64,000 nt of DNA from Streptomyces buecherae (GCF_014295035.1 NZ_CP060404.1:1096001-1160000), one strand, 5' to 3'; numbered from the stretch's first letter, positions 20,698 to 33,406 are shown. Notes: generated by a model from the sequence alone, not told the origin. Made by a program: numbers and translations.

Positions 20698-21525
20698 GTG
20701 GTCAGTCAGGAGCAGCGGCGACGACAGCTCGCCCGCGAGAAGCTGGAGCGTCAGCAGCAGCGCAAGGCCGCCGCCCGGTCGAAGACGCAGAAGCGCAACG
20801 CCGCGATCGCGGGCGGCATCGTCCTGGCGCTGGTCGCCGGGCTCGTGGTGGCGGCGGTGGGCCTCTTCGACTCGGACGACAACGGCAAGGACAAGAAGGA
20901 CACCGTCGCCGACCCGTGCGCCAGGCCCGCCCCGGGCACCCCGTCGGGGCAGACCTGGAAGAAGGAGCCGAAGCTCACCATCGACAAGTCGGCCGACTAC
21001 ACGATGGAGCTGGCGACCACCTGCGGCGACATCACCATCGGGCTGGACGCGAAGAACGCCCCGCACACGGTGAACTCCTTCAACTTCCTTGCCGGCAAAG
21101 GGTACTTCGACCACACCAAGTGCCACCGCCTGACCGACCAGGGCATCTACGTGTTGCAGTGCGGCGACCCCAAGGGCGACGGCACCGGCACGCCCGGCTA
21201 CACGATCCCGGACGAGAACCTGAAGGACCCGAAGCTCAAGGGGAACGTCTACCCGGCGGGCACGATCGCCATGGCCAACCGCTACAACCCGCAGCCGCCC
21301 AAGGGTGAGAGCAAGAACGAGGACAGCGGCGGCAGCCAGTTCTTCATCGTGTACCAGGACAGCGAGCTGCCTCCGTACTACACGCCGTTCGGCACGCTCA
21401 AGGGCGGCGAGGACGTGCTGAAGAAGATCACCAAGGCCGGCGCGACGGCCCCCGACCCACAGACGGGGAACACCGCGCCGATCGCCACCGTGGTGATCAA
21501 CAAGGCGACCGTCAAGCGTTCTTGA
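20698..21525 (+). CDS. Membrane-anchored cyclophilin-type peptidyl-prolyl isomerase
   Basis: Catalyses proline isomerisation, probably outside the membrane. GTG at 20698 with GGAGGAG eight bases upstream gives 275 residues. Residues 1-33 are a basic, Gln/Arg-rich cytoplasmic helix, ~35-57 one transmembrane segment (AAIAGGIVLALVAGLVVAAVGLF), followed by an Asp/Lys linker and the cyclophilin domain (LDAKNAPHTVNSFNFLAGKG, CHRLTDQGIYVLQCGDP, GTIAMANRY, GGSQFFIVYQDS). The Arg of the canonical FHRV motif appears as CHRL; the region is otherwise intact. Two Cys may form a disulfide. The gene stands alone. Confidence 0.93.
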   Translation: MVSQEQRRRQLAREKLERQQQRKAAARSKTQKRNAAIAGGIVLALVAGLVVAAVGLFDSDDNGKDKKDTVADPCARPAPGTPSGQTWKKEPKLTIDKSADYTMELATTCGDITIGLDAKNAPHTVNSFNFLAGKGYFDHTKCHRLTDQGIYVLQCGDPKGDGTGTPGYTIPDENLKDPKLKGNVYPAGTIAMANRYNPQPPKGESKNEDSGGSQFFIVYQDSELPPYYTPFGTLKGGEDVLKKITKAGATAPDPQTGNTAPIATVVINKATVKRS

Positions 21526-21823
21526 CGTCGGTGCCGGGCGCCGGCGCCGCCCGCGCGGCGCTCCGTCCGCATGCCCGCGCGCTCCCGCGCGGGAGCGCAC
21601 TGACGCGCGTACTGCGAAATTTCGGTCGCGCTGGATACGGACAGCCGGGCCACCGGTCGCCTATGTTTGCGTTGTGTAGGGTGCCTGCTCCGACGGCTGC
21701 CGCCCTGCCGAATCGGTACCCCAGCAGCTCGTCGGACCGGCCCGGCGCTGCCAGGCCGGGAGTAAACCGTGGACGATGCCCGCGGGCCGCGCGCCCGCGC
21801 CGGCATCATGTGGAGGAGGCGCT

Positions 21824-23053
21824 GTGAGCAGCGACCCATGGGGCCGCGTCGACGAGACGGGGACCGTGTACGTGCGTACGGCCGATGGTGAGCGGGTCGT
21901 CGGTTCCTGGCAGGCGGGCTCCCCCGAGGAAGCCCTGTCCTACTTCGAGCGCAAGTACGAGGGCCTGGTTGTCGAGATCGGCCTCCTCGAACGTCGGGTG
22001 AAGACCACCGACCTATCGGCGAAGGACGCGACCGCCGCCATCGACCACCTGCGCCAGCAGGTGGACGAGCACCACGCCGTCGGCGACCTGGACGCGTTGC
22101 GGCAGCGGCTCGACAAGCTGGTGCAGACGGTCGAGGCGCGCCGCGAGGAGCGCAAGGCCGCCAAGGCCAAGCAGTCCGACGAGGCGCGCAAGGCCAAGGA
22201 GGCGCTGGTCACCGAGGCCGAGGAGTTGGCCGCCAGCGAGCAGTGGCGGGCGGCGGGCGAGCGGTTGCGGGCCCTGGTGGACACCTGGAAGGGGCTGCCG
22301 CGTCTGGACCGTAAGACGGACGACGAGTTGTGGCACCGCTTCTCGCACGCCCGCTCGGCGTTCTCCAAGCGCCGCAAGGCCCACTTCGCCTCGCTGGACG
22401 CCCAGCGCGAGGAGGCCCGCAAGGCCAAGGAGAAGCTGGTCGCGGAGGCGGAGGCGCTGTCGAAGTCCACGGACTGGGGCCCCACCGCCGCCCGGTACCG
22501 CGAGCTGATGACGGACTGGAAGGCGGCCGGGCGCGCGCAGCGCGAGGCCGAGGACGATCTGTGGAACCGTTTCCGGGGCGCGCAGGACGTCTTCTTCCAG
22601 GCCCGTGGCGAGGTGTTCGCGGAGCGCGACGCCGAGCAGCGGGAGAACCTGACGCGCAAGGAAGAGCTCGTCATCGAGGCGGAGAAGCTGCTGCCGGTCA
22701 CGGACCTGAAGGCGGCGCGGGCCGCGTTCCGGTCGATCAACGAGCGCTGGGAGGCCATCGGCCACGTGCCGCGCGACGCCCGGCCGAAGATCGAGGGCCG
22801 GATGCACGCGGTCGAGCGGGCCATCCAGGAGAGCGAGGAGTCGGAGTGGCGGCGCACCAACCCGGAGGCCCGGGCCCGCGCCGCTGGACTGACCGGCCAG
22901 CTCCAGGCGGCCGTGGACAAGCTCCAGGAGCAGGTGGACAAGGCCAGGGCGGCGGGCAACAACGCCAAGGCGGACAAGCTCGCCAAGGAGCTTGAGGGTC
23001 GCCAGGCCCTCCTTGACCAGGCCCTGAAGGGGCTCCAGGAGTTCGGCGGCTGA
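21824..23053 (+). CDS. DUF349 repeat protein, coiled-coil
   Basis: A 409-residue soluble protein; GTG at 21824 with GGAGGAGGC upstream. After ~50 residues it consists of about four DUF349 repeats, each with the W-(R/G)-PTAARYRELMTDWKAAGR-type signature and conserved KEEL(V)xEAExL helices, and ends in a coiled coil (DKLQEQVDKARAAGNNAKADKLAKEL is one continuous helix). The family is predicted to be helical and is of unknown biochemical function; it is universal in streptomycetes next to the rel region. A strong hairpin follows. Confidence 0.88.
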   Translation: MSSDPWGRVDETGTVYVRTADGERVVGSWQAGSPEEALSYFERKYEGLVVEIGLLERRVKTTDLSAKDATAAIDHLRQQVDEHHAVGDLDALRQRLDKLVQTVEARREERKAAKAKQSDEARKAKEALVTEAEELAASEQWRAAGERLRALVDTWKGLPRLDRKTDDELWHRFSHARSAFSKRRKAHFASLDAQREEARKAKEKLVAEAEALSKSTDWGPTAARYRELMTDWKAAGRAQREAEDDLWNRFRGAQDVFFQARGEVFAERDAEQRENLTRKEELVIEAEKLLPVTDLKAARAAFRSINERWEAIGHVPRDARPKIEGRMHAVERAIQESEESEWRRTNPEARARAAGLTGQLQAAVDKLQEQVDKARAAGNNAKADKLAKELEGRQALLDQALKGLQEFGG

Positions 23054-23095
23054 CGCTGCCGCCCGCCCCCGCGGGCACCAGAGGGCGGGCACGAC

Positions 23096-23131
23096 GAGGG
23101 TCCCGGTACGCGATGGCGTGCCGGGACCCTC
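23096..23131 (+). terminator. Hairpin after the DUF349 gene
   Basis: 16-bp stem GAGGGTCCCGGTACGC / GCGTGCCGGGACCCTC with one G-T wobble and a GATG loop, 43 bases past the stop. The rest of the 421-base gap (23054-23474) shows nothing else that I can support. Confidence 0.85.
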
Positions 23132-23474
23132 AGTGCGTGCGGGCGCTGGTAGCGCGCGGCCGTCGCGCGTGCCACGGCCCGGGCGGGCCGGCGGGGTGCG
23201 GCCCGTACCCGGGCACGCGCGTCCGCGCGGACGGCTCGGCGTGCGATGGGCCGGCGGGCGCCCCGGGTCCGCGAGGGCCCGGCGGCGGGTAGTCGATGTG
23301 CTCGCCACCGGGCCTGACACCCCCTGTCACGGCCCTGACGCGCACGCCGCCACGCGCTGACGCGGTCCTACGGGCACGCCGGTTACGGCGATGGGCCAGC
23401 GCCGGCCCGCACGCCATGGCCTTCGCGCCACGCGTACGCCCGCGCTCGCCCGAGGTTCTCAACAGGCGCCGGGA

Positions 23475-23936
23475 TCAGCCTCGTTGGATGCGTTCGGTCT
23501 GTTCGCTACCGACCTCGGTGATACGGCGCAGGTACCGCTCGATCACCGCGAGTTCCGGGTCGGTGAAGTCGTCCAGGGCTCGGTCGAAGGCCCTGCCGGG
23601 CTCCGCCCAGGCGGCCTCGACGTCCGGGGCGCGGTGGACGGTGAGCGTGACCAGCATCTTGCGCCGGTCGTCCGGGTCGGGTTGGCGCGCGACGAGGCCG
23701 GCCCGCTCCAGCCGGTCCACCAGGCGGGTGGCCGAGCCGGAGGTCAACCCGGTCAGCTTCGCGATCTCGCCGATGGTGCGCGGCCGGGGCTCCAGGCCGA
23801 GCAGGCTCACGCACTGCAGATCCGTGGGGTGCAGGCCGAGCCGCTCGGCCATGGCCTGGTTGAACAGGGTGTAGGCGGCGTGGTGCCGCCGGGCGGCGGC
23901 GGTGACCGCCGCGAGCGCCTCCGCGCGGGTTGACAC
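23475..23936 (-). CDS. MarR-family transcriptional regulator
   Basis: 153 residues from GTG 23936, with GGAGG five bases upstream. The winged helix is clear: TIGEIAKLTGLTSGSATRLVDRLERAGLVARQPDPDDRRKMLVTLT, where the DPDDRR(K) wing is diagnostic for MarR proteins; flanking helices form the dimer interface. It diverges from a SnoaL-like gene, and the 82-base spacer holds a perfect palindrome. It is therefore probably an autorepressor that also controls the neighbour. The ligand is unknown. Confidence 0.92.
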   Translation of the reverse strand: MSTRAEALAAVTAAARRHHAAYTLFNQAMAERLGLHPTDLQCVSLLGLEPRPRTIGEIAKLTGLTSGSATRLVDRLERAGLVARQPDPDDRRKMLVTLTVHRAPDVEAAWAEPGRAFDRALDDFTDPELAVIERYLRRITEVGSEQTERIQRG

Positions 23937-23957
23937 ACAGACCTCCGTGGGGCTTAT

Positions 23958-23974
23958 ATCTGCGTCACGCAGAT
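23958..23974. promoter_or_regulatory. Palindromic MarR operator candidate
   Basis: ATCTGCG-TCA-CGCAGAT is a perfect 7-3-7 inverted repeat in the divergent spacer, with a degenerate half site TGATGCAGA following at 23981-23989. Position and symmetry fit the operator of the adjacent MarR protein, covering both promoters. Confidence 0.75.
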
Positions 23975-24018
23975 GATGTGTGATGCAGAACTTTCTACCA
24001 CGCCTCCCAGGAGAACCC

Positions 24019-24480
24019 GTGTCCACGCACTCCCCCGAGCAACTCCGCGCCCTCTACGACCGCTGGAGCCAGTTGTGGCGCGGCGACTTCAGCCACGCCG
24101 CCGACATCCTCGACCCCGGCCTCGTCGTCCACCAGGCACGCCCCGACGGCAGCGACTCAGAGGCGACCACCGGCCCGGAGCGGCTGCTGCCCGAGATCGA
24201 GCAGACCATGGCCGCCTTCGGCGACGTGGACCTGAGCGTCGACCTCGGACCGATCGTCGAGGGCGACCTGATCGCCGCCCGCTGGACGCTGCGCGCCACG
24301 TACACCGGCGGCATCCCGCACGCCACCGCCCCCGTCGGCACGAAGATCGCCTTCAGCGGCCACGACCTGCTCCGCGCGGCCGACGGCAGGCTGTGCGAGT
24401 ACTGGACCTGCACCGACATCCTGGACGGCCTGACCCAGCTCGGCGCCGTCTCCGGCCCGAACGGCCCGGCCCGCCCCTGA
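24019..24480 (+). CDS. SnoaL-like / NTF2-fold polyketide cyclase-related protein
   Basis: 153 residues from GTG 24019, with AGGAGA seven bases upstream; an ATG pair at 23980 is nearer the operator and lacks a ribosome site. The sequence has the ester-cyclase/SnoaL pattern: an N-terminal helix (LRALYDRWSQLWRGDFS), ILDPGLVVHQ, LPEIEQTMAAFGDVDLSV, a central LIAARWTLRATYTGG strand pair, and GHDLLRAADGRLCEYW. This fold binds small hydrophobic molecules; the substrate is unknown. The gene is divergent from a MarR regulator, suggesting ligand-inducible expression. It converges on rel. Confidence 0.8.
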   Translation: MSTHSPEQLRALYDRWSQLWRGDFSHAADILDPGLVVHQARPDGSDSEATTGPERLLPEIEQTMAAFGDVDLSVDLGPIVEGDLIAARWTLRATYTGGIPHATAPVGTKIAFSGHDLLRAADGRLCEYWTCTDILDGLTQLGAVSGPNGPARP

Positions 24481-24547
24481 CCCACGCGGGAGACCCGCCC
24501 TCGCGCTCCCGCGCTCGCGGCACACGGCGTGCCGGTCGTACGGGAGG

Positions 24548-27052
<2,505 letters not shown>

Positions 27053-27156
27053 GAGCACTCCTCAAGCGGGACCGGTCCGAAACGGGAGTCGGACGGCCAT
27101 GGTATCGATCCCGCCACACCCATTGTCCCGCCACGGCGCCCACTCCGGCACGCCGA

Positions 27157-27190
27157 AGGCGGGTACCCGGGGCTTGCCGGGTACCCGCCT
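27157..27190 (-). terminator. Hairpin after apt
   Basis: Perfect 14-bp stem AGGCGGGTACCCGG / CCGGGTACCCGCCT with a GGCTTG loop, 18 bases beyond the apt stop. It separates the apt-sec transcript from rel. Confidence 0.88.
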
Positions 27191-27208
27191 CGTAGCGATT
27201 CACGCAGG

Positions 27209-27811
27209 TCAGACGGTGGTAAGCGCCTCCAGCGGGGCACCGTCCAGGCTGGCCTGAAGCCGTTGCCTGCCGTCGAGGAATCCGAGTTCCAGCAGGACCG
27301 CGACGCCCGCGACCTCGGCCCCGGCCCGCCGGATGAGGTGCAGGGACGCCTCGGCGGTGCCGCCGGTGGCCAGAACGTCGTCGATGACCAGAACTCGATC
27401 ACCGGGGCGCAGGGCGTCGGCGTGCAGCTCGATCTCGGCCGTCCCGTACTCCAGGTCGTACGCCTGCCGCAGGGTCGCCCCCGGCAGCTTGCCCGCCTTG
27501 CGCACCGGCACGAAGCCCACACCGGCGCGGACCGCGACCGGTGCGGCCAGGATGAAGCCGCGGGCCTCCAGGCCGACGACCTTGTCCGCCCGGTAGGTGC
27601 GGCACAGGGCCGCGAGGGCGTCGGTCAGCGCGCCGAAGGCGGCCGGGTCGGCCAGCAGCGGGGTGATGTCCTTGAACACCACCCCGGGCCGCGGGTAGTC
27701 CGGGACGTCGTGGATGCGGCTGAGCAGCAGCGTCCGCAGCTCGTCGGGGGCGAGCCCGACGGCCGCCGGCGGCTCGCCGGCGCCCAGGTCGGTGACCTCG
27801 GCCCCGGTCAT
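27209..27811 (-). CDS. apt: Adenine phosphoribosyltransferase
   Basis: Salvages adenine to AMP using PRPP. The 200-residue protein has VPDYPRPGVVFKDITPLL (family N-terminal signature), LEARGFILAAPVA, and the PRPP loop VLVIDDVLATGGTA. It is slightly longer than E. coli Apt because of a 25-residue N-terminal tail. ATG at 27811 overlaps the secF stop by 4 bp, so it is coupled to secDF, an arrangement kept in actinobacteria (secD-secF-apt-rel). Confidence 0.96.
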   Translation of the reverse strand: MTGAEVTDLGAGEPPAAVGLAPDELRTLLLSRIHDVPDYPRPGVVFKDITPLLADPAAFGALTDALAALCRTYRADKVVGLEARGFILAAPVAVRAGVGFVPVRKAGKLPGATLRQAYDLEYGTAEIELHADALRPGDRVLVIDDVLATGGTAEASLHLIRRAGAEVAGVAVLLELGFLDGRQRLQASLDGAPLEALTTV

Positions 27812-29007
27812 CGGCGCTTGCCCGACGGACGGCCCCGACCGCGGTTGCGGCCCGGCTGGTTACGGGTGGACGACTGCGGGCGGGCGGGCTCGGTGCCGCG
27901 CTGGCCCACCACCCCGGCGGCGGCCTCCTCGCGCTCGGCCTCCTCGTCCACCGCGTCCCGCGGGTCCACGTCCTCGGGGTCCTCGTCGTCCGCGTCATCG
28001 GCCGGCGCGGCCTTGCCGGACGACTCGGCCCGGGCAGCCGCCGCCGCGCGCTTGGCGCGCACCCGGGTGGCCAGGGCCTTCATCTGCGGGTCCCGCTCCT
28101 TCAGGTCGGCGACCAGCGGAGTGGCGATGAAGATCGAGGAGTACGCGCCGGCCGCGAGGCCGACGAAGAGCGCCAGCGAGATGTCGTTGAGCATGCCGGC
28201 GCCCAGGAAGCCGCCGCCGATGAACAGCAGCGCCGCGACCGGCAACAGCGCCACCACGGTGGTGTTGATGGAACGCACCAGGGTGCCGTTGAGGCTGCGG
28301 TTGGCGATCTCGCTGTAGGTGTAGCGGGTCTGCTTGGTGAGGCCCTTCGCGCCCTCGCGAAGACCGTCGAAGACGACGACGGTGTCGTACAGCGAGTAAC
28401 CGAGAATGGTCAACAGACCGATCACCGTACCCGGGGTGACCTCGAAACCGACCAGCGCGTACACGCCGACCGTGATCGTGAGGTCGTGCACCAGCGCGAT
28501 GAGGGCGGCCAGCGCCATCCGCCACTCGAAGGCGATGGCGAGGTAGATCACCACCAGGAGCATGAAGATCGCCAGGCCCTGCCAGGCTTTCTTGGCGATC
28601 TCCTCACCCCAACTGGGGCCGACGAGCTGGGTGTTGATCTTCGAGCTCTCGACGCCGAGTTCCTTGGCGAGCGCCTTCTGGACCGGCTGCGCGGCCTCCG
28701 TGTCCAGATCGCTGATCTGGATGCGCAGGCCGCCGTTGCCGAGCTTCTGGGCGATGGCCGTGTGGCCCTCGGCGGACTCCTCCGCCTTGTCCCGCGCCTC
28801 GTCGGCCGAGATGCTGGTCTTGGGCGTGGTGAAGACCGCGCCGCCGGAGAACTCGATGCCCATGTGCAGGCCGCGCACCGACAGGCCCACGATGGCCGTG
28901 ATGGTGATCAGGATGGAGAGGCCGTACCAGATCATCCGCTTGGCGACGAAGTCGTAGCCGACCTCACCGCGGTAGAGCCTGGCGCCGAGACTGCCGAGTC
29001 GAGACAT
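27808..29007 (-). CDS. secF: Protein translocase subunit SecF
   Basis: Inner-membrane partner of SecD that uses the proton gradient to pull translocating proteins. The 399 residues contain the N-terminal helix, the periplasmic P4-like domain (GIEFSGGAVF), and the RND-type helices with TVGVYALVGFEVTPGTVIGLLTILGYSLYDTVVVFDGLRE, including the conserved Asp of the proton relay and the VRSINTT segment. A C-terminal cytoplasmic tail of ~90 Ala/Glu/Asp/Arg-rich residues is longer than in E. coli. Starts one base after the secD stop. Confidence 0.97.
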   Translation of the reverse strand: MSRLGSLGARLYRGEVGYDFVAKRMIWYGLSILITITAIVGLSVRGLHMGIEFSGGAVFTTPKTSISADEARDKAEESAEGHTAIAQKLGNGGLRIQISDLDTEAAQPVQKALAKELGVESSKINTQLVGPSWGEEIAKKAWQGLAIFMLLVVIYLAIAFEWRMALAALIALVHDLTITVGVYALVGFEVTPGTVIGLLTILGYSLYDTVVVFDGLREGAKGLTKQTRYTYSEIANRSLNGTLVRSINTTVVALLPVAALLFIGGGFLGAGMLNDISLALFVGLAAGAYSSIFIATPLVADLKERDPQMKALATRVRAKRAAAAARAESSGKAAPADDADDEDPEDVDPRDAVDEEAEREEAAAGVVGQRGTEPARPQSSTRNQPGRNRGRGRPSGKRR

Positions 29008-29008
29008 C

Positions 29009-30817
29009 TCACGCCTCCTTCGTGTCGGCGGGGGCGGCGGGGCGGCGGCGGGAGCGCAGCGGCGGTTTGGCGCCGAGCCGCTTCGGGTCGAGGCCCGACC
29101 AGGGGTGCCCGGTCGCGAAGAACTTGCGGGTGGCGAGGATCGTCATCAGCGGCTTGGTGAAGAAGAAGACCACCACGACGTCCAGCAGCGTCGTCAGGCC
29201 CAGCGTGAACGCGAAGCCCTGCACCTTGCCCACCGTGACGATGAAGAGCACCGCGGCGGCCAGGAACGACACGAAGTCGGAGACGAGGATGGTGCGCCGG
29301 GCGCGGGGCCAGCCGCGCTGCACGGCGGGCCGCAGCGTGCGGCCCTCGCGGATCTCGTCCCGTACGCGCTCGAAGTACACGATGAACGAGTCCGCGGTGA
29401 TACCGATGGCCACGATCGCGCCACAGACGGCCGGGAGGTTCAGGGCGAACTGGATCGCCTCGCCGAGCAACACCATGAGCGAGTAGGTGAGCGTGGCGGA
29501 GACCGCGAGGCTGGCGATGGCCACCAGGGCCAGGCCCCGGTAGTAGATGACCATGTACAGGATGACCAGCGCGAGGCCGATGGCGCCCGCGATCAGGCCG
29601 GCCCGCAGCTGCTCCTCGCCAAGCGCGGAGGAGACGGTGGTCTCGTCGACGATGTCGAAGGTCAGCGGCAGCGAACCGTAGGACAGGATGTTGGCCAGGT
29701 CCTCGGCCTCACCCTGCTTGAAGCCACCGGAGATCTCCGCCTTGCCGCCCTTGATCGCGAAGGTGACCTCGGCGTTCGAGGCGACCTCGCCGTCCAGGAC
29801 GATGCCGAACTGGTTCTGCGGGGACTGCTGCTTGGCCAGCTCGCCGGTGATCTGGCCGAACTGCTTGCCACCCTTGCCGTCGAAGTCGAGCTGGACGATC
29901 CAGCCGGAGCCGCCCTGGGCGCTGAAGACCGCGGAGGCGTCCTCGACGCGGTCGCCCTCAAGTTCGACGGGGCCCAGGATGAACTTGGCCTGGCCCTTGC
30001 GGTCACACGCGACGATCGGCTGGTCCGTCGGCCGGCTCGCGGCCTTCGAGCTGGCGGCGGAGCGGGCCTTGGGGTTGGTGCAGTCCAGCGCCGCGAACTG
30101 CTTCTGCAGCTCCTCGGCCTGCTTGGCCTGGTCGGCTTGTTCCTTCGTCGGCTTCTGCGGGGCGTCGCCGGTGGGCGTCGGCGTGGGGGTGGGCGCGGTG
30201 GGCGCCTTCCGCAGCGCGCTGGGGACGGCCCGACCCTGGGTGGTGGGGGTGGAGGTCGGCTTCGCGGCGTCGCTCTTGTCGGAGTCCCCGTCGCCCTTGT
30301 CGCCGTCCTTGTCGCCCTTGTCCCCCTGCGGGGGCTTCTTGCCGTCGTCGCCCTTGTCCGGGGTCTCGTTCGGCTTGGGGACGCCGCCCGGGTCCTTGGT
30401 GGGCGTGGGGTCACCGATGGACAGCACCGGGCGGAAGCCGAGCTTGGCCGTGGTGCCGACCTGCTCCCGGGCCTGGTCGGCGTCCGTGCCCTTGGGGATG
30501 TTGACGATGATGTGCTTACTGCCCTGGGTCTGGACCTCGGCCTCGGACACACCAAGCCCGTTGACGCGCCGCTCCATGATGTTCACGGCGGTGTCCATGT
30601 TGGCGCTGGTGATCGCGTTGGGCTTGCCGGGCTCGTTCTTGGCCTCCAGCGTGAAGCTGGTGCCGCCCGCGAGGTCGATGCCCAGCCGCGGGGTGGTGTT
30701 GCCGGAGAGGAACATCCCTCCGACCAGCGCCACCATGGCGACCAAGATCCCGACGAGGGCACGACCGGGCCTGCCTTGGGCCCCGGGGGACCTACGGCCC
30801 TTCTTCGGTGCTGCCAC
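29009..30817 (-). CDS. secD: Protein translocase subunit SecD with an acidic low-complexity insert
   Basis: Works with SecF in protein export. The 602-residue protein has an N-terminal helix, LGIDLAGGTSFTLEA (P1 signature), NIMERRVNGLGVSEAEVQTQG, and the C-terminal six-helix RND region with the GAIVAIGITADSFIVYFERVRDEIREGRT motif. Between ~135 and ~250, inside the extracytoplasmic P1 domain, lies an insert very rich in Asp, Lys, Pro and Thr (DKGD-type repeats, then TPTPTPTGD), absent from E. coli SecD. The starting ATG at 30817 follows a hairpin in the leader. Confidence 0.96.
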   Translation of the reverse strand: MAAPKKGRRSPGAQGRPGRALVGILVAMVALVGGMFLSGNTTPRLGIDLAGGTSFTLEAKNEPGKPNAITSANMDTAVNIMERRVNGLGVSEAEVQTQGSKHIIVNIPKGTDADQAREQVGTTAKLGFRPVLSIGDPTPTKDPGGVPKPNETPDKGDDGKKPPQGDKGDKDGDKGDGDSDKSDAAKPTSTPTTQGRAVPSALRKAPTAPTPTPTPTGDAPQKPTKEQADQAKQAEELQKQFAALDCTNPKARSAASSKAASRPTDQPIVACDRKGQAKFILGPVELEGDRVEDASAVFSAQGGSGWIVQLDFDGKGGKQFGQITGELAKQQSPQNQFGIVLDGEVASNAEVTFAIKGGKAEISGGFKQGEAEDLANILSYGSLPLTFDIVDETTVSSALGEEQLRAGLIAGAIGLALVILYMVIYYRGLALVAIASLAVSATLTYSLMVLLGEAIQFALNLPAVCGAIVAIGITADSFIVYFERVRDEIREGRTLRPAVQRGWPRARRTILVSDFVSFLAAAVLFIVTVGKVQGFAFTLGLTTLLDVVVVFFFTKPLMTILATRKFFATGHPWSGLDPKRLGAKPPLRSRRRPAAPADTKEA

Positions 30818-30839
30818 CTTTTCGTTTCTCCCTGTCCAA

Positions 30840-30868
30840 CCGCCCGGCTACGGGTGTGCGCCGGGCGG
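30840..30868 (-). promoter_or_regulatory. Hairpin in the yajC-secD intergenic leader
   Basis: Perfect 9-bp stem CCGCCCGGC / GCCGGGCGG around an 11-base loop, 22 bases before the secD start and about 100 bases past the yajC stop. It could be a partial terminator that lowers secDF relative to yajC, or a translation-modulating leader hairpin. Confidence 0.45.
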
Positions 30869-30965
30869 CCACGAAGTGATGTGGGGACGTGCCCCCGCCG
30901 GAGCCTAGACCGTCTCGTAGCCGCTGCGCACCGAGCGGTGGTGTCACGCGGCGTCCGAAGCGCGA

Positions 30966-31466
30966 CTACTTCGCGTCGTCGCTGCCGGACCCCTTGCGGT
31001 CCTCCGGCTTGGCGTCAGCGTCCTCGGGTCGGGACGCGTCGGCGTCGGCGGCACCCGCGGCGCCGGTCTCGTCCGCGGCGTCACCCTTGGTCATGTCAAC
31101 TCGCCGGTCGTCGTCGCCCTCGGCCCCGGTCAGGGAGGAAGCGTCGTCGGGAACCACGGGGGCGTCGTCGTCGTGCTCGGACTCGATGCCGTGCACGATG
31201 CGGTTGTACTCGGCGTCGTCGAGAACGGCACCCACCGAGTTCTTCGCGTAAATGGCGTGCACGCCCGGCGCGACCTCAAGCAGGAGCGTGTCGTCGTGAA
31301 CCTCCTTGACCGTGGCGTACATGCCGCCAATGGTCCGGATGCCGGTGCCCGGCTGGATCTGGTCACGCATCTGCGCCGCCTGGCGCTGCTTGTTCTTGGC
31401 CGATCGGGTCATCAGGAACATGGCCCCGATGATCACGATGAACGGCAGGAGAGTCACGATATTCAC
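30966..31466 (-). CDS. yajC: Preprotein translocase accessory protein YajC
   Basis: Single-pass membrane protein of the SecDF complex. The GTG at 31466 gives 166 residues starting with a transmembrane helix (VNIVTLLPFIVIIGAMFLMT), then the YajC core (QIQPGTGIRTIGGMYATVKEV ... LLLEVAPGVHAIYAKNSVGAVLD, in two parts), and an extended acidic tail of ~75 residues. An upstream frame extension has no support. GGAAA lies 9-13 bases upstream. First gene of yajC-secD-secF-apt. Confidence 0.93.
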   Translation of the reverse strand: MNIVTLLPFIVIIGAMFLMTRSAKNKQRQAAQMRDQIQPGTGIRTIGGMYATVKEVHDDTLLLEVAPGVHAIYAKNSVGAVLDDAEYNRIVHGIESEHDDDAPVVPDDASSLTGAEGDDDRRVDMTKGDAADETGAAGAADADASRPEDADAKPEDRKGSGSDDAK

Positions 31467-31629
31467 GGGACGGGATTTCCTTCGCACGACCGCGAATGCA
31501 CGGCCTGGTATACGGGGGTGGGTGCGCCGCACTGAACGGACGGCATCGGCGGAGTCTAAGCGAGCCCGCGCCTAAGGAACAACGCCCAGCATGGCACCGG
31601 GGTTCCTGACCGGACCACTGTCCGCGCCG

Positions 31630-32739
<1,110 letters not shown>

Positions 32740-32782
32740 GACGTCCTTTCTCGGTGTGCGCGCGGTGCCGGGCCGGTGGCCC

Positions 32783-33406
32783 TCAGCGACCTCGGCCCAG
32801 GGTCTGCAGGGCGGCCCGCAACAGCGTGGCCACCTGGGGCTCGGCGCCGCTGGCCACGGCCTGGTCGGCCTGCGGCGCGACGGCGGCCACGGCCTCGTCG
32901 GCCTCGCGGGTGGCGTAGCCGAGGCCGATCAGCGCGCCGTGCAACTGGTCGCGCCAACTGGCGGTGACCGCGCTGCCCACGCCCACGCCGCCGGCGCCGC
33001 CGGTGGGGTCGCCGAGTCGGTCCTTGAGTTCGAGCAGCAGCCGTTGGGCGCCCTTCTTGCCGATGCCCGGGACGGCGGTCAGCGCCTTCTCGTCGCCGCC
33101 GGCGACCGCCCGGCGCAGCGCGTCGGGGGCGTGCACGGCGAGCATGGCCTGCGCGAGCCGCGGCCCGACTCCGCTGGCGGTCTGGAGGAGTTCGAAGACC
33201 TGGCGCTCGTCGTCGTCGGCGAAGCCGTACAGGGTCAGCGAGTCCTCGCGGACCACGAGCGAGGTGGCCAGCCGGGCGGGCTTGCCCACGCGCAGCGCGG
33301 CCAGCGTGGCCGGGGTGCACTGCACGGCCATGCCGACGCCGCCGACCTCGATGACGGCGAGGTCGGGGGCGAGGGCGGCCACCTGTCCTTGGACGAACGC
33401 GATCAT
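32783..33406 (-). CDS. ruvA: Holliday junction DNA helicase RuvA
   Basis: Binds four-way junctions and loads RuvB. ATG at 33406 (ATGA overlap with the ruvC stop) gives 207 residues: OB fold ([20 protein letters not shown] ... [17 protein letters not shown]), two helix-hairpin-helix motifs ([31 protein letters not shown]), acidic-pin region, and the C-terminal domain III ([15 protein letters not shown]) that contacts RuvB. Confidence 0.97.
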   Translation of the reverse strand: MIAFVQGQVAALAPDLAVIEVGGVGMAVQCTPATLAALRVGKPARLATSLVVREDSLTLYGFADDDERQVFELLQTASGVGPRLAQAMLAVHAPDALRRAVAGGDEKALTAVPGIGKKGAQRLLLELKDRLGDPTGGAGGVGVGSAVTASWRDQLHGALIGLGYATREADEAVAAVAPQADQAVASGAEPQVATLLRAALQTLGRGR

